The notes: generated by a model from the letters alone, not told the origin. Numbered from the stretch's first letter, positions 15,854 to 24,159 are shown. The stretch: 35,072 nucleotides of DNA from CAYMSA01 sp964392965 (GCA_964392965.1 CAYMSA010000010.1:1-35072); one strand, 5' to 3'. Program-made: numbers and translations.

Positions 15854-16963
15854 CTAGAAGAGTCCGTCCTGCTGCGGTGCGTCCTGAGGAGCCGGCAGTC
15901 CGAGGTGCTCGTACGCCCGGATCGTCGCCTGACGGCCCTTGGGCGTCCGCATGAGCAGGCCGAGCTGAAGCAGGTACGGCTCGTAGACGTCCTCGAGCGT
16001 ATCGGGCTCCTCGCCCACCGAAGCCGCGAGCGTGTTGAGACCCACCGGACGCCCCGCGAAGGTCTCCGCAAGCGTCGTGAGGATCGAGAGATCCATTCTG
16101 TCGAGCCCCGCGTGGTCCACGTGGAAGAACGAGAGCGCCTCGGCGGCGATATCTTCGGTGATGCGGCCGTCGTGCCGGACCTGTGCGTAGTCCCGGACGC
16201 GCTTGAGTAGGCGGTTGGCGAGGCGCGGCGTGCCCCGGCCACGACGCGCGATCTCCCGCGCGCCATCATCGGCGATCACCACGCCGAGGATACCCGCCGA
16301 GCGCCGCACGATGGCCGTGAGCTCGTCGGGGGTGTAGTAGTCGAGCCGGAACGCCATGCCGAAGCGGTCCCGCAGCGGTCCGGTGAGCAGTCCCGTGCGA
16401 GTCGTGGCCCCGATCAGCGTGAAGGGCGGCAGATCGAGCCTGAGCGAGCGTGCCGAGGGGCCTTTGCCGATCATGATGTCGATGCTGTAGTCCTCCATCG
16501 CCGGATAGAGGATCTCCTCCACCGCCCGATTCAGCCGGTGGATCTCGTCGATGAACAGCACATCGCGCGGTTCGAGGTTGGTGAGCACCGCGGCGAGGTC
16601 GCCGGCTCGCTCGATGGCCGGGCCGCTCGTCTGCTTCATCTGGACACCCAGCTCGCAGGCGACCACGCCCGCGAGCGTCGTCTTGCCAAGCCCCGGAGGC
16701 CCCGACAACAGCACGTGGTCGAGCGCCTCGTCACGCGCCCGTGCCGCGTCGATCAGTACGCCGAGGTTCTCCTTCACCCGTGTCTGTCCGAGGTAGTCCG
16801 TGAGTCGCTTCGGACGGAGGCTGCGGTCGATCTCCAGGTCATCGTCGATGAGCTCGGCCGAGACGAGCCGCTCGGGACCGTAGAGTCCCTCCGAACCCGG
16901 CTCCGGTCCCGCTTCGCGACCTCCGCCCCCTGCGTCCATGCCTCGTTCCCAGATCGTGCTCAC
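15854..16963 (-). CDS. ruvB: Holliday junction branch-migration ATPase RuvB
   Basis: RuvB is the hexameric AAA+ motor that drives branch migration of Holliday junctions with RuvA. The 369-residue protein has the DYLGQ N-terminal motif, Walker A GPPGLGKTT, Walker B FIDEIHR, sensor region IGATTRTG, the arginine finger region LRDRFG, and a C-terminal winged helix ending in EPYLLQLGLLMRTPKGR. GTG 16963 is chosen because it follows GGAGGT by five bases and overlaps the ruvA stop (GTGA). An ATG at 16939 lacks a properly spaced site. The Gly-rich N-terminal extension is longer than in E. coli. Confidence 0.97.
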   Translation of the reverse strand: MSTIWERGMDAGGGGREAGPEPGSEGLYGPERLVSAELIDDDLEIDRSLRPKRLTDYLGQTRVKENLGVLIDAARARDEALDHVLLSGPPGLGKTTLAGVVACELGVQMKQTSGPAIERAGDLAAVLTNLEPRDVLFIDEIHRLNRAVEEILYPAMEDYSIDIMIGKGPSARSLRLDLPPFTLIGATTRTGLLTGPLRDRFGMAFRLDYYTPDELTAIVRRSAGILGVVIADDGAREIARRGRGTPRLANRLLKRVRDYAQVRHDGRITEDIAAEALSFFHVDHAGLDRMDLSILTTLAETFAGRPVGLNTLAASVGEEPDTLEDVYEPYLLQLGLLMRTPKGRQATIRAYEHLGLPAPQDAPQQDGLF

Positions 16964-17541
16964 GAGCCACCTCCGAGCCGCTTCAGACCATGCCGCAACA
17001 GCGCCTGCGCATCCTCGGGACCCGAGTAGTCCGCAAGCGACAGTGAGACTTCGGCCTGACTGAAGCCCATCGCGAGCAGCGCCTCGGAGGCCTCGGCCGT
17101 CGCACCGGACGGGCGCATAGTGCGAAGGGGCATGCGGGCGTCCCCCAGCTTGTCCTTGAGCTCGATGATCACCCGCTGTGCGGTCTTCTTGCCGACTCCC
17201 GGGACGGTGGCGATCATCGCGGCGTCCTCGGCGAGGATCGCCTCCACCAGCCGATCTGGCGCAAACGTCGAGAGTGCCGAGAGTGCGACCTTGGGGCCGA
17301 TGCCGCTCACACCGATGAGCTTCTCGAAGAGCTCCTGCTCGGCGGCGCTCTCGAAGCCGAAGAGCGAGAGCTCGTCTTCCCGGACGTGCAGGTGCGTGTA
17401 GACGGTCACCTCGTCGCCCTCGACGGGCAGTGCCGCCAGGGCCCGGGTGGACATCCAGACGCGGAAGCCGACACCACCCACCTGTAAGACACACGATGAT
17501 GCGGACCGCTCGGCGACCAGCCCGGTCAGGTTGGCGATCAT
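16960..17541 (-). CDS. ruvA: Holliday junction binding protein RuvA
   Basis: RuvA recognises four-way junctions and loads RuvB. The 193-residue protein has an OB-fold domain I (MIANLTGLV onward), tandem helix-hairpin-helix motifs in domain II (LIGVSGIGPKVALSAL and TVPGVGKKTAQRVIIELKDK) and the small domain III (EALLAMGFSQAEV) that contacts RuvB. ATG 17541 overlaps the ruvC stop (ATGA) and follows GAGAGG. The order ruvC-ruvA-ruvB with overlapping ends implies one transcript under the SOS-type promoter upstream of ruvC. Confidence 0.97.
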   Translation of the reverse strand: MIANLTGLVAERSASSCVLQVGGVGFRVWMSTRALAALPVEGDEVTVYTHLHVREDELSLFGFESAAEQELFEKLIGVSGIGPKVALSALSTFAPDRLVEAILAEDAAMIATVPGVGKKTAQRVIIELKDKLGDARMPLRTMRPSGATAEASEALLAMGFSQAEVSLSLADYSGPEDAQALLRHGLKRLGGGS

Positions 17542-18029
17542 CGGCCGCACCTCTCGATGGCATGGACGACGCGTGAATTGATATGACAGATCGCTGCGGC
17601 GAGCGCATCAGCGGCATGGTCGGGCTCAGGCGTCCGCTCGAGCGCGAGGAGCGACCGCACCATGTACTGCACCTGCCGCTTGTCCGCGCCTCCCGTGCCG
17701 ACCACGGCCATCTTGATCTCGCCGGGGCCATACTCTCCCACGGGCAGCGCGGAAGCCGCAAGCAGCGCGACACCCCGCGCCTGTCCCGTCGCAAAGGCCG
17801 TCTGTGCGTTGTTCGAGAAGTAGACGTTCTCGACCGCAGCCTCGTCCGGATGGTAACGCGAGATAACCGCACCGATACCCGCGTGGATAGTCGAAAGCCT
17901 CGCGGGGGCCGCCTCGGCCGGCTCCGTCGTGATGCACCCGTAGGCAACGCAGCTCAAACGGCTGCCGACCTGTTCGACGACACCCCAACCGGTGTTGCGC
18001 AGACCTGGGTCGATGCCGAGTACGATCAA
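17538..18029 (-). CDS. ruvC: Holliday junction resolvase RuvC
   Basis: RuvC cuts Holliday junctions symmetrically. The 163-residue protein keeps the four acidic catalytic residues in family positions: D7 (GIDPG), E67 (AAVENVY), D137 and D141 (PDHAADAL). I choose TTG 18029 because AGGGGAG lies just upstream and M-I-V-L-G-I-D-P-G is the normal N-terminus. The in-frame ATG at 18059 sits inside the SOS operator, lacks a binding site and would add an unrelated ten-residue extension. It heads ruvCAB. Confidence 0.96.
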   Translation of the reverse strand: MIVLGIDPGLRNTGWGVVEQVGSRLSCVAYGCITTEPAEAAPARLSTIHAGIGAVISRYHPDEAAVENVYFSNNAQTAFATGQARGVALLAASALPVGEYGPGEIKMAVVGTGGADKRQVQYMVRSLLALERTPEPDHAADALAAAICHINSRVVHAIERCGR

Positions 18030-18053
18030 CGCGCTCCCCTGCCGACGACTATC

Positions 18054-18065
18054 GAACATATGTTC
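18054..18065 (-). promoter_or_regulatory. LexA (SOS) box of ruvCAB
   Basis: GAACATATGTTC is a perfect palindrome matching the Gram-positive LexA/DinR operator core GAAC-N4-GTTC. On the plus strand the left flank gives CGAAC, as in the Bacillus and actinobacterial consensus. It sits directly downstream of the ruvC -10 box and over the expected transcription start, the position of a repressor site. DNA damage should therefore induce ruvCAB. Confidence 0.85.
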
Positions 18066-18094
18066 AGGATATCGCCCGCATCCGCCTCCGTAAA
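18066..18094 (-). promoter_or_regulatory. ruvCAB promoter
   Basis: TTTACG (18089-18094) and TATCCT (18066-18071) on the minus strand are separated by exactly 17 bases. Each matches four of six sigma-70 consensus positions. The -35 overlaps the T-rich tail of the yebC terminator by a few bases, and the SOS box begins immediately after the -10. Confidence 0.6.
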
Positions 18095-18132
18095 GCCGGA
18101 GCCCCGGCATCGTGGGGGTCGGGGCTCCGGCT
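18094..18132 (-). terminator. Intrinsic terminator after yebC
   Basis: AGCCGGAGCCCC and GGGGCTCCGGCT form a perfect 12-bp GC-rich stem with a 15-base loop, 19 bases after the yebC stop. On the minus strand it is followed by TTTA. It separates pdxST-yebC from ruvCAB. Confidence 0.8.
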
Positions 18133-18151
18133 CATGCGGTGTCACCGGTGA

Positions 18152-18910
18152 CTACTCGTTGAGCGCAGCCGCGATCTCGTCGGTGAGCTCCATCGTGTGA
18201 TAGACGGTCTGGATGTCCTCGGACTCCTCGAGGCGGTCGATGAGGCGCATGACCTTCTTGACATCCTCCACCGACACCGTCGTCGTGCTCGTCGGCTCCA
18301 TCACGAGCTCGGCACCCCGAACGGGCAGCCCCTCGGCCTCGAGGGCCTGCTTCACCGCCATGACGTCCGACGGCGCCGTGTAGACCGCATAGGCATCATC
18401 GAGCGTCTCGATGTCGTCTCCGCCCGCCTCTGCGACGAGCAGGAGCATCTCGTCCTCATCAGGGGCGCCATCGCGCTCGACGAGGATCTCGCCCCTGCGC
18501 TCGAACTGGAACGCGACAGAACCTGTCGCGCCGAGATTGCCGCCCGCGCGCGTGAACGCGGCCCGGACATCGGCCGCCGTGCGATTCCGGTTATCGGTGA
18601 GCGCCTCCACGTAGATCGCGACGCCCGCCGGCCCGTATCCCTCGTAGACGACCTCCTCGAAGGCGGCGGCATCGGCACCCGCACCGAACGCCTTGCTGAT
18701 GGCCGTTTCGATCTTGTCCTTGGGAAGCGAGTACGACCGCGCCTTGGCGATGGCCGCTGCGAGCGAGGCGTTGTTCTCCGGACTGGGATCGCCGCCGGTC
18801 TTCGCCGCGACGGTGATGATGCGCGAAAGCTTGCTGAAAAGCGCGCTCCGCTTCTTGTCCTGAGCGGCCTTGCGATGCTTGGTCGTCGCCCACTTCGAGT
18901 GCCCTGACAT
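18152..18910 (-). CDS. yebC: YebC/PmpR-family protein (TACO1-like)
   Basis: This 252-residue YebC-family protein opens with the hallmark MSGHSKWATTKHRKAAQDKKR and contains GYGPAGVAIYVEALTDNRNRT and GGNLGATGSVAFQF, in the usual three-domain layout. Family members have been described as transcription regulators. Recent work on relatives (TACO1/YebC) supports binding the ribosome to ease stalling, for example at proline runs. It is often found beside ruvCAB, as here. The start ATG 18910 is 14 bases after the pdxT stop, so it is probably co-transcribed with pdxST. Confidence 0.95.
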   Translation of the reverse strand: MSGHSKWATTKHRKAAQDKKRSALFSKLSRIITVAAKTGGDPSPENNASLAAAIAKARSYSLPKDKIETAISKAFGAGADAAAFEEVVYEGYGPAGVAIYVEALTDNRNRTAADVRAAFTRAGGNLGATGSVAFQFERRGEILVERDGAPDEDEMLLLVAEAGGDDIETLDDAYAVYTAPSDVMAVKQALEAEGLPVRGAELVMEPTSTTTVSVEDVKKVMRLIDRLEESEDIQTVYHTMELTDEIAAALNE

Positions 18911-18924
18911 CAGTCGGATCCTTC

Positions 18925-19503
18925 CTACCGTGCGCCGATGACGCTCTCGACAAAGTACCGGTGCAGCCGCACATCACCGGTCAGTTCGGGATGAAACGTC
19001 GTTGCCAGGAGATCTCCCTCCCGGGCCGCGACGATGCTCCCCTCGTGCCGACCGATGACTCTCACGCCCGCGCCCACCCACGTGATGATGGGGGCACGGA
19101 TGAACACACCCGGAAACGCGCCTTCGATGCCCTCGATTGCGAGATCCACCTGGAAGGAGTCGACCTGGCGACCGTAGGCGTTGCGCTGGACGACGCAGTC
19201 CATGAGCTCGAGGGGCTCCTGTCCCGCCGCCGCATCAGCGATCGTGCCGGCCATGAGAATCGCGCCCGCACAGGTCCCCCAGACCGCCATACCGTTGTCG
19301 TGGTACTCCCGTATGGCCTCGTAGAAACCGTACGAGCGCATGAGCTTCCCGATAGCGGTCGACTCTCCTCCGGGCATGATGAGCCCCGCCAACCCCTCGA
19401 GCTGACCAGGCAGACGCACGGGGACCGCGGAGACGCCGAGTGCCTCCACGCTCAGGATATGCTCCCTGAATGCGCCCTGAAGCGCGAGGACACCCACCCG
19501 CAC
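18925..19503 (-). CDS. pdxT: Pyridoxal 5'-phosphate synthase glutaminase subunit
   Basis: PdxT hydrolyses glutamine and channels ammonia to PdxS for deoxyxylulose-independent PLP synthesis. The 192-residue class I glutaminase has GVLALQGAF, the GGEST motif (45-49), nucleophile C78 in GTCAG, and the H171-x-E173 pair in FHPEL, so the catalytic triad is complete. I use GTG 19503, two bases after the pdxS stop; a second GTG two codons downstream is also possible. No strong binding site is visible, so coupling to pdxS translation is likely. Confidence 0.96.
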   Translation of the reverse strand: MRVGVLALQGAFREHILSVEALGVSAVPVRLPGQLEGLAGLIMPGGESTAIGKLMRSYGFYEAIREYHDNGMAVWGTCAGAILMAGTIADAAAGQEPLELMDCVVQRNAYGRQVDSFQVDLAIEGIEGAFPGVFIRAPIITWVGAGVRVIGRHEGSIVAAREGDLLATTFHPELTGDVRLHRYFVESVIGAR

Positions 19504-19505
19504 GA

Positions 19506-20399
19506 CTACCAGCCCCGCTCCTGCATCCGCTCGGCGTCGGGTATCTCGGAGATGTTGATGCCGACCATCGCCTCGCCGAGGTCGCGCGAGACACGGGCGA
19601 TGATGTCCGCATCGTTGTAGTGCGTCGTGGCCTCGACGATGGCCTTCGCGCGCTTCGAAGGATCGCCACTCTTGAAGATGCCGCTGCCGACGAAGACACC
19701 GTCGCAGCCGAGCTGCATCATGAGAGCCGCGTCCGCAGGCGTGGCGATGCCCCCCGCCGAGAAGTTCACGACCGGCAGCGTCTTGTTGTCGTGGACCCAC
19801 TTCACCAGGTCGTAAGGGGCCTGCAGATCCTTTGCCGCGCCAAAGAGCTGCTCCTCGCGAAGCCCGGAGACCCAGGCAATCTCATCGAGCATCGTCCGCA
19901 TGTGCCGCACGGCCTCGACGACGTTGCCGGTGCCCGGCTCGCCCTTGGTGCGGATCATCGCAGCACCCTCACCGATGCGCCTGAGCGCCTCGCCCAGGTT
20001 CCGCGCACCGCAGACGAAGGGAACGGTGAACTCCCACTTGTTCACGTGGTACTCCTCGTCGGCGGGCGTGAGGACCTCCGACTCGTCGATGTAATCGACG
20101 CCCAGGCTCTGGAGCACCTGTGCCTCGACGAAGTGGCCGATGCGGCACTTGGCCATGACCGGGATCGAGACCGCTTTGACGATCTCTTCGACCCGCGAAG
20201 GGTCGGCCATCCGGGCGACCCCGCCCGCTGCACGGATGTCGGCAGGGACGCGCTCGAGCGACATGACTGCCACAGCACCGGCGTCCTCGGCAACTCGCGC
20301 CTGCTCGGCGTTCACGACATCCATGATGACGCCGCCCTTGAGCATCTCGGCGAGTCCAGTCTTCACACGCAGCGTGCCGGTTGCAGGTTTCTCATTCAC
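19506..20399 (-). CDS. pdxS: Pyridoxal 5'-phosphate synthase lyase subunit
   Basis: PdxS condenses ribose 5-phosphate, glyceraldehyde 3-phosphate and ammonia into PLP. The 297-residue TIM-barrel protein has the conserved GLAEMLKGGVIMDVVN, AVMSLERVPADIRAAGGVARM, MAKCRIGHFVEAQ, FVCGARNLGEALRR and PVVNFSAGGIATPADAALMM blocks, with the active-site lysines in conserved context. ATG 20399 is nine bases after GGAG. It starts the pdxS-pdxT-yebC transcript. Confidence 0.98.
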   Translation of the reverse strand: MNEKPATGTLRVKTGLAEMLKGGVIMDVVNAEQARVAEDAGAVAVMSLERVPADIRAAGGVARMADPSRVEEIVKAVSIPVMAKCRIGHFVEAQVLQSLGVDYIDESEVLTPADEEYHVNKWEFTVPFVCGARNLGEALRRIGEGAAMIRTKGEPGTGNVVEAVRHMRTMLDEIAWVSGLREEQLFGAAKDLQAPYDLVKWVHDNKTLPVVNFSAGGIATPADAALMMQLGCDGVFVGSGIFKSGDPSKRAKAIVEATTHYNDADIIARVSRDLGEAMVGINISEIPDAERMQERGW

Positions 20400-20462
20400 G
20401 TGGACTCCATTGCTCCTCTTGTGTAGACAGGCCGCGAAGCAGCCCGGGGGTACGGTTCTTGG

Positions 20463-20491
20463 ATTCTACCCGCGCATCGAAGCGGCAACAA
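20463..20491 (-). promoter_or_regulatory. pdxS promoter
   Basis: TTGTTG (20486-20491) and TAGAAT (20463-20468) on the minus strand are separated by 17 bases, a reasonable sigma-70 promoter in the 109-base gap before pdxS. The leader is about 55 bases. No regulator site is recognised. Confidence 0.55.
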
Positions 20492-20508
20492 CCCACCTGT
20501 CGGGAGTC

Positions 20509-21606
20509 TCACTCCAGCGTGATGTTCACTGATGTCGCCACGACCTGGAACCAGGTGTTCCCTGGCGCGAGCCTGAGCTCGGTCCCGTCGCTGTTCTTGA
20601 GAACCGGCGGCGCGTCCGCAGTCATCTGCCAGGTACCTTCATGGCGCTGACCGTCCCGGAAGAGCGTCATCTTGCCGGTTCCCTCGAGTATCACGTCGTA
20701 CGTGCGGGATCCGGCGGCATCTACCGTGGACTGTGCCACGTATTTCGCCCAGACGACCACGACGTTTCTCGTCCTGATCTGTCCGTTTGTGGAGGCGTCC
20801 TGATGCGATGAACCGTTGTGCCATCGCCCGTAGAGACCGGATTCGGCATCGTAGCGCCAGGTAACTGTGTTCACGTCCGAGAAGGGGATGACGATACCTG
20901 TCACGGTCGGCGTCCCGGGAGTCGATACGGCGATCGGCTCGTCGAAGGCCAGGGCCTTGATCGCACCGGTCGTCTCGATGCCCCGCGCCTCGGCCACACC
21001 GTAGACCTCCGGCAGGTGCAGATAGAGGTTGTGCGGCGAGCTACGCTGAGAGGACCGATAGTAGGCGGGAGCGGCCACACCGACATCCTGGCTGAGGTTG
21101 TCGAACCTCACCCGGGCGAGGGCGTTATCCACGGAGTCGCTCGCCCCGGAGTACAGGAAGATCGCATCGTACTGCGGCACGATGAAGCGGTCCGACAGCC
21201 GGGCCGAGCGCACAGGGCCCACGGGATCCGGCAGTGCCGAGTGGTAGAGCGCATTGAAACGGGTGATGCCGCCTTCGACGACCGTCTCGTAGACGACGTC
21301 GGCCTGCTGCAGACCGGACTGCGGCCGGGCTGCTGCCGAGTTCTCGACCTTGACCGAGATGACGCGGCGAGACGCGTCCTCGCCGTCCGCGATCGGCTCT
21401 CCGGTGAGCGGCCAGACAGCCGAACGAGGGGGTTCGGGCACCGTGCGCTCACCGGTGGCCTCCGGCCAGCGGTTGACGATCTCGGGCTCGGCATCAGTGC
21501 CGCACCCTGCGAGCGAGACGGCCAGCGCCAGGAGAAGCGCCGCCGCCACGACCACTGCGACCGGCCTGGACCCTGTCACCCGCTTCGCCCCGATGTCGTA
21601 CCTCAT
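20509..21606 (-). CDS. DUF3048-family lipoprotein (YerB-like)
   Basis: This 365-residue protein starts with a basic stretch, a hydrophobic segment (VAVVVAAALLLALAVS) and a lipobox L-A-G-C, so it should be lipidated and face outwards from the membrane. The rest matches DUF3048 proteins: AARPQSGLQQADVVYETVVEGGITRFNALYH, VGPVRSAR and the C-terminal EGTWQMTADAPPVLKNSDG region. The molecular role of the family is not established. ATG 21606 follows GGAGG by about eight bases; a longer frame starting at 21684 is rejected because it would bury the signal peptide. lgt lies directly upstream in the same direction, fitting a lipoprotein product. Confidence 0.9.
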   Translation of the reverse strand: MRYDIGAKRVTGSRPVAVVVAAALLLALAVSLAGCGTDAEPEIVNRWPEATGERTVPEPPRSAVWPLTGEPIADGEDASRRVISVKVENSAAARPQSGLQQADVVYETVVEGGITRFNALYHSALPDPVGPVRSARLSDRFIVPQYDAIFLYSGASDSVDNALARVRFDNLSQDVGVAAPAYYRSSQRSSPHNLYLHLPEVYGVAEARGIETTGAIKALAFDEPIAVSTPGTPTVTGIVIPFSDVNTVTWRYDAESGLYGRWHNGSSHQDASTNGQIRTRNVVVVWAKYVAQSTVDAAGSRTYDVILEGTGKMTLFRDGQRHEGTWQMTADAPPVLKNSDGTELRLAPGNTWFQVVATSVNITLE

Positions 21607-21798
21607 GCGTGTCGCCTCCTGCCCTACACCACGAACGTGACAGCCGACCGCGCACATCGGCGATGTATCAAGCTCCACCTGCAACGTCTATCGTACGGGC
21701 AAACCGCCCTCGAGGTACACCGCTCACTCACGGTGCGGGCCGGTGACCGGACGGCCGTCGCCGTCTGCACCCTCCCTGGCCGGCGGCAGTGCCGCGCG
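21607..21798. other. lgt to DUF3048 spacer, no gene seen
   Basis: This 192-base gap has no convincing coding frame. A weak -10-like TACGAT lies on the minus strand near 21694, without a -35. GC-rich inverted repeats near the lgt stop have no T-tract. Confidence 0.4.
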
Positions 21799-22635
21799 TC
21801 ACCCCTCGGTCACCCGGCGAGCATCCCCATCGGCATCGTCATTCTTCACGATGGCGGAGCATGCCCGGTAGAGCAGCCAGAGCCCCACGAGGAACATGGG
21901 GATGCTGAGAAGCTGTCCCATCGTCGTCCCGCCGACAAGGAATCCCAGCTGTATGTCCGGCTCCCGGAAGAATTCGACGAAGAACCGGAACGCGCCGTAG
22001 AGCGTGAGAAACACGCCGAGCACGACACCGGTCGGACGGCGACGCCGGGAGAGGACGAACAGCACGAGGAAGAGGACGAGTCCCTCGAGCAGCGCCTCAT
22101 AAAGCTGTGAAGGATGCCGGGGGTACGCCGTGGGCGCATTCGGAAACACCATGGCCCAGGGCACATCGGTCTCACGGCCCCATAGTTCACCGTTCACGAA
22201 GTTGGCCACCCTGCCCAGAAAGAGACCGATCGGAGCACCCACGGCACCGAGGTCGAAGACGGTGAGCGGACTCACTCCCTTGCGCCGCGCCACCCAGGCA
22301 CCGGCGACCAGGATGCCGATCAAACCGCCATGGAACGACATCCCCCCGTCCCAGACGCGGAAGACCGAGAGCGGGTCCTCCCAGTAGCTACCGTTACCAT
22401 AGAAGAGCACGTATCCCAATCGAGCGCCGATCAACAGGCCGATCACAGCCACAAGCACGACATCGATCACGTCTTCATCGGAGAGATCCACGTTCCATCG
22501 CCTCACGAGCGAGCGCAACAGATAGCCCGCGGCAACGAACCCGAGCACATAGGCGATCCCATACCAGCGCACCTCGATGGGGCCGATGCTCAAGAACACG
22601 GGGTCGATGTTCGGATACGGTATCGAGGCGATCAC
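21799..22635 (-). CDS. lgt: Prolipoprotein diacylglyceryl transferase
   Basis: Lgt attaches diacylglycerol to the lipobox cysteine of prolipoproteins, the first step of lipoprotein maturation. The 278-residue membrane protein has about seven helices and the family signatures RWYGIAYVLGF, GGMSFHGGLIG, GRVANFVNGELWGR and HPSQLYEALLEG, which include the essential Arg and His regions. GTG 22635 has GGAG five bases upstream and overlaps the TGA of a tiny upstream frame (GTGA). The C-terminal tail is Asp/Arg-rich and cytoplasmic. The DUF3048 lipoprotein encoded downstream is a likely substrate. Confidence 0.97.
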   Translation of the reverse strand: MIASIPYPNIDPVFLSIGPIEVRWYGIAYVLGFVAAGYLLRSLVRRWNVDLSDEDVIDVVLVAVIGLLIGARLGYVLFYGNGSYWEDPLSVFRVWDGGMSFHGGLIGILVAGAWVARRKGVSPLTVFDLGAVGAPIGLFLGRVANFVNGELWGRETDVPWAMVFPNAPTAYPRHPSQLYEALLEGLVLFLVLFVLSRRRRPTGVVLGVFLTLYGAFRFFVEFFREPDIQLGFLVGGTTMGQLLSIPMFLVGLWLLYRACSAIVKNDDADGDARRVTEG

Positions 22636-22700
22636 GCAGGCTCCAGACGCCGAATGCGGTATGGGTGAGAGGCAGACTCCGCGGGGGGCGCGAAGGTCAC
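22632..22700 (-). CDS. Possible 22-residue frame coupled to lgt
   Basis: In the 105-base lemA-lgt gap, a minus-strand frame from GTG 22700 (M-T-F-A-P-P-A-E-S) ends with a TGA that overlaps the lgt GTG (GTGA). The same overlap marks real gene junctions elsewhere in this window. GGAG lies ten bases upstream. It may be a leader peptide or the remnant of a lost gene. No family resemblance. Confidence 0.2.
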   Translation of the reverse strand: MTFAPPAESASHPYRIRRLEPA

Positions 22701-22740
22701 CGTCGCGGTGTCTCCGCCCTGACCCTGCCTGGGGATACGA

Positions 22741-23301
22741 TCAGAACTGCACGGACACCGGCTCGCGCGCGATACCCTCGACCTCGAAGTACTCGCGCGT
22801 GTTGAAACCGAACAACCGCGCGAATACATTGGCCGGGAACGTCTGCTGGGCCGTGTTGAACGTCATCACCGAGTCGTTGTAGAACTGCCGTGCGAAGGCG
22901 ATCTTCGACTCCGTACCTGACAGTTCTTCCTGGAGCATCATGAAGTTCTGGTTCGCCTTCAGGTCGGGATAGTTCTCGGCGAGCGCGAAAAGACTCTTCA
23001 GTGCCCCCGTGAGCATGCTCTCGGCGCTGCTGTGCTCCTGGACCGTTCCGGCTGCCATGGCGGCGCTCCGTGCGGCCACGACCTTTTCGAACGTGCCACG
23101 CTCGTGCTCGGCGTACCCCTTAACCGTCTCGACGATGTTGGGGATCAGGTCATACCGCCGACGAAGCTGCACATCTATCTGCGACCAGGCGTTGTCCACA
23201 CGGTTGCGCAATGTGACGAGACGGTTGTAGATGCTGACACCGACGAGCAGCAACACGACCACGATGATGAGCAATACCCAGCCAGCGCCGAACTCGGCCA
23301 T
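22741..23301 (-). CDS. lemA: LemA family protein
   Basis: This 186-residue membrane-anchored protein has an N-terminal helix (WVLLIIVVVLLLVGVSIYN), the LemA signature LVTLRNRVDNAWSQIDVQLRRRYDLIPNIVETVKGYA, and a conserved C-terminal half (LKANQNFMMLQEEL, IAFARQFYNDSVMTFN). The fold is a four-helix bundle outside the membrane and the biochemical role is unsettled. ATG 23301 is seven to eight bases after GGAGGG. It often sits beside DUF2207/TPM-type genes, which are missing here. A -10-like TATCCT lies at 23355-23360 on the minus strand. Divergent from the rhomboid gene. Confidence 0.93.
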   Translation of the reverse strand: MAEFGAGWVLLIIVVVLLLVGVSIYNRLVTLRNRVDNAWSQIDVQLRRRYDLIPNIVETVKGYAEHERGTFEKVVAARSAAMAAGTVQEHSSAESMLTGALKSLFALAENYPDLKANQNFMMLQEELSGTESKIAFARQFYNDSVMTFNTAQQTFPANVFARLFGFNTREYFEVEGIAREPVSVQF

Positions 23302-23457
23302 CGATGACCCTCCTTGTCGGAAACGCAGCTCCGCACCATGCACTCGATGCCATCAGGATACCGCATGAGAACGCCGCGAGCGGACTACCTTGTCGCGCCG
23401 TCCTGCACTACACTCCCTTCACCGGACCTGAATCCGCAACGACCGCCGGGAGAGTCC

Positions 23458-24159
23458 GTGATACCCATTCGTGACGACAATCCCACGCACCGCTTCCCGG
23501 TGATCACCGTGGCGTTCATCGCAGTCAATGTCGCGGTGTTCGTGTATCAACTCACACTCGGCCAGGCTGGACTCGCTGCGTTCTGGGACCGCTGGGCGTT
23601 CATGCCCGCCCGCTTCCTCGCCGACCCCTTCTCCGCCGAGCAGCTCACGACCATCTTCACCGCGATGTTCATGCACGCAGGATGGGTACATGTGGCGGGC
23701 AACCTGCTATACCTGTGGATCTTCGGCAACAACATCGAAGACCGTCTCGGCCACGGACGGTTCGTGGTGTTCTACCTCGTGTGCGGCGTGGCTGCCACCC
23801 TCGCACAGGCGATAGTCAGCCCCGCATCCACGGTTCCTAACCTTGGTGCCAGCGGCGCGATAGCCGGAGTCCTGGGTGCGTATCTCGTCCTGTACCCGGG
23901 CGCATCGGTGCTCACGCTCATCCCGATCTTCTTCTTCGTCGAGCTCGCGCGCCTGCCTGCCGTACTCGTCATCGGCTTCTGGTTCGTATTGCAGCTGGGA
24001 TCAGGCCTCGCTGCGCTCGGTGCGGGGATGATGGACATGGGAGGCGTGGCCTGGTTCGCGCACATCGGAGGATTCGTCGCGGGCGTAGTGCTGACGCTGC
24101 CGTTGATACTACAGCGGAGACGACGGCGACCACCGAACCGCAGCAGAACGACTCGCTGA
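23458..24159 (+). CDS. Rhomboid-family intramembrane serine protease
   Basis: This 233-residue membrane protein has about six helices and an intact rhomboid dyad: S132 in GASGAIAG and H202 in FAHIGGFVAG. The oxyanion-region HVAGNLLYLWIFGN (78-91) is also present. It should cleave transmembrane substrates within the bilayer; the substrate is unknown. Start GTG 23458 is five bases after GGGAG and gives M-I-P-I-R-D-D-N-P, the usual N-terminus of this subfamily. The longer frame from 23314 is rejected. The Arg-rich tail (RRRRR) is cytoplasmic. Confidence 0.93.
   Translation: MIPIRDDNPTHRFPVITVAFIAVNVAVFVYQLTLGQAGLAAFWDRWAFMPARFLADPFSAEQLTTIFTAMFMHAGWVHVAGNLLYLWIFGNNIEDRLGHGRFVVFYLVCGVAATLAQAIVSPASTVPNLGASGAIAGVLGAYLVLYPGASVLTLIPIFFFVELARLPAVLVIGFWFVLQLGSGLAALGAGMMDMGGVAWFAHIGGFVAGVVLTLPLILQRRRRRPPNRSRTTR

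Noticed and set aside
16964..17947. Extension of the ruvB frame through ruvA and ruvC
   Set aside because: Low-complexity translation antiparallel in character to real genes; ruvB has a good GTG at 16963.
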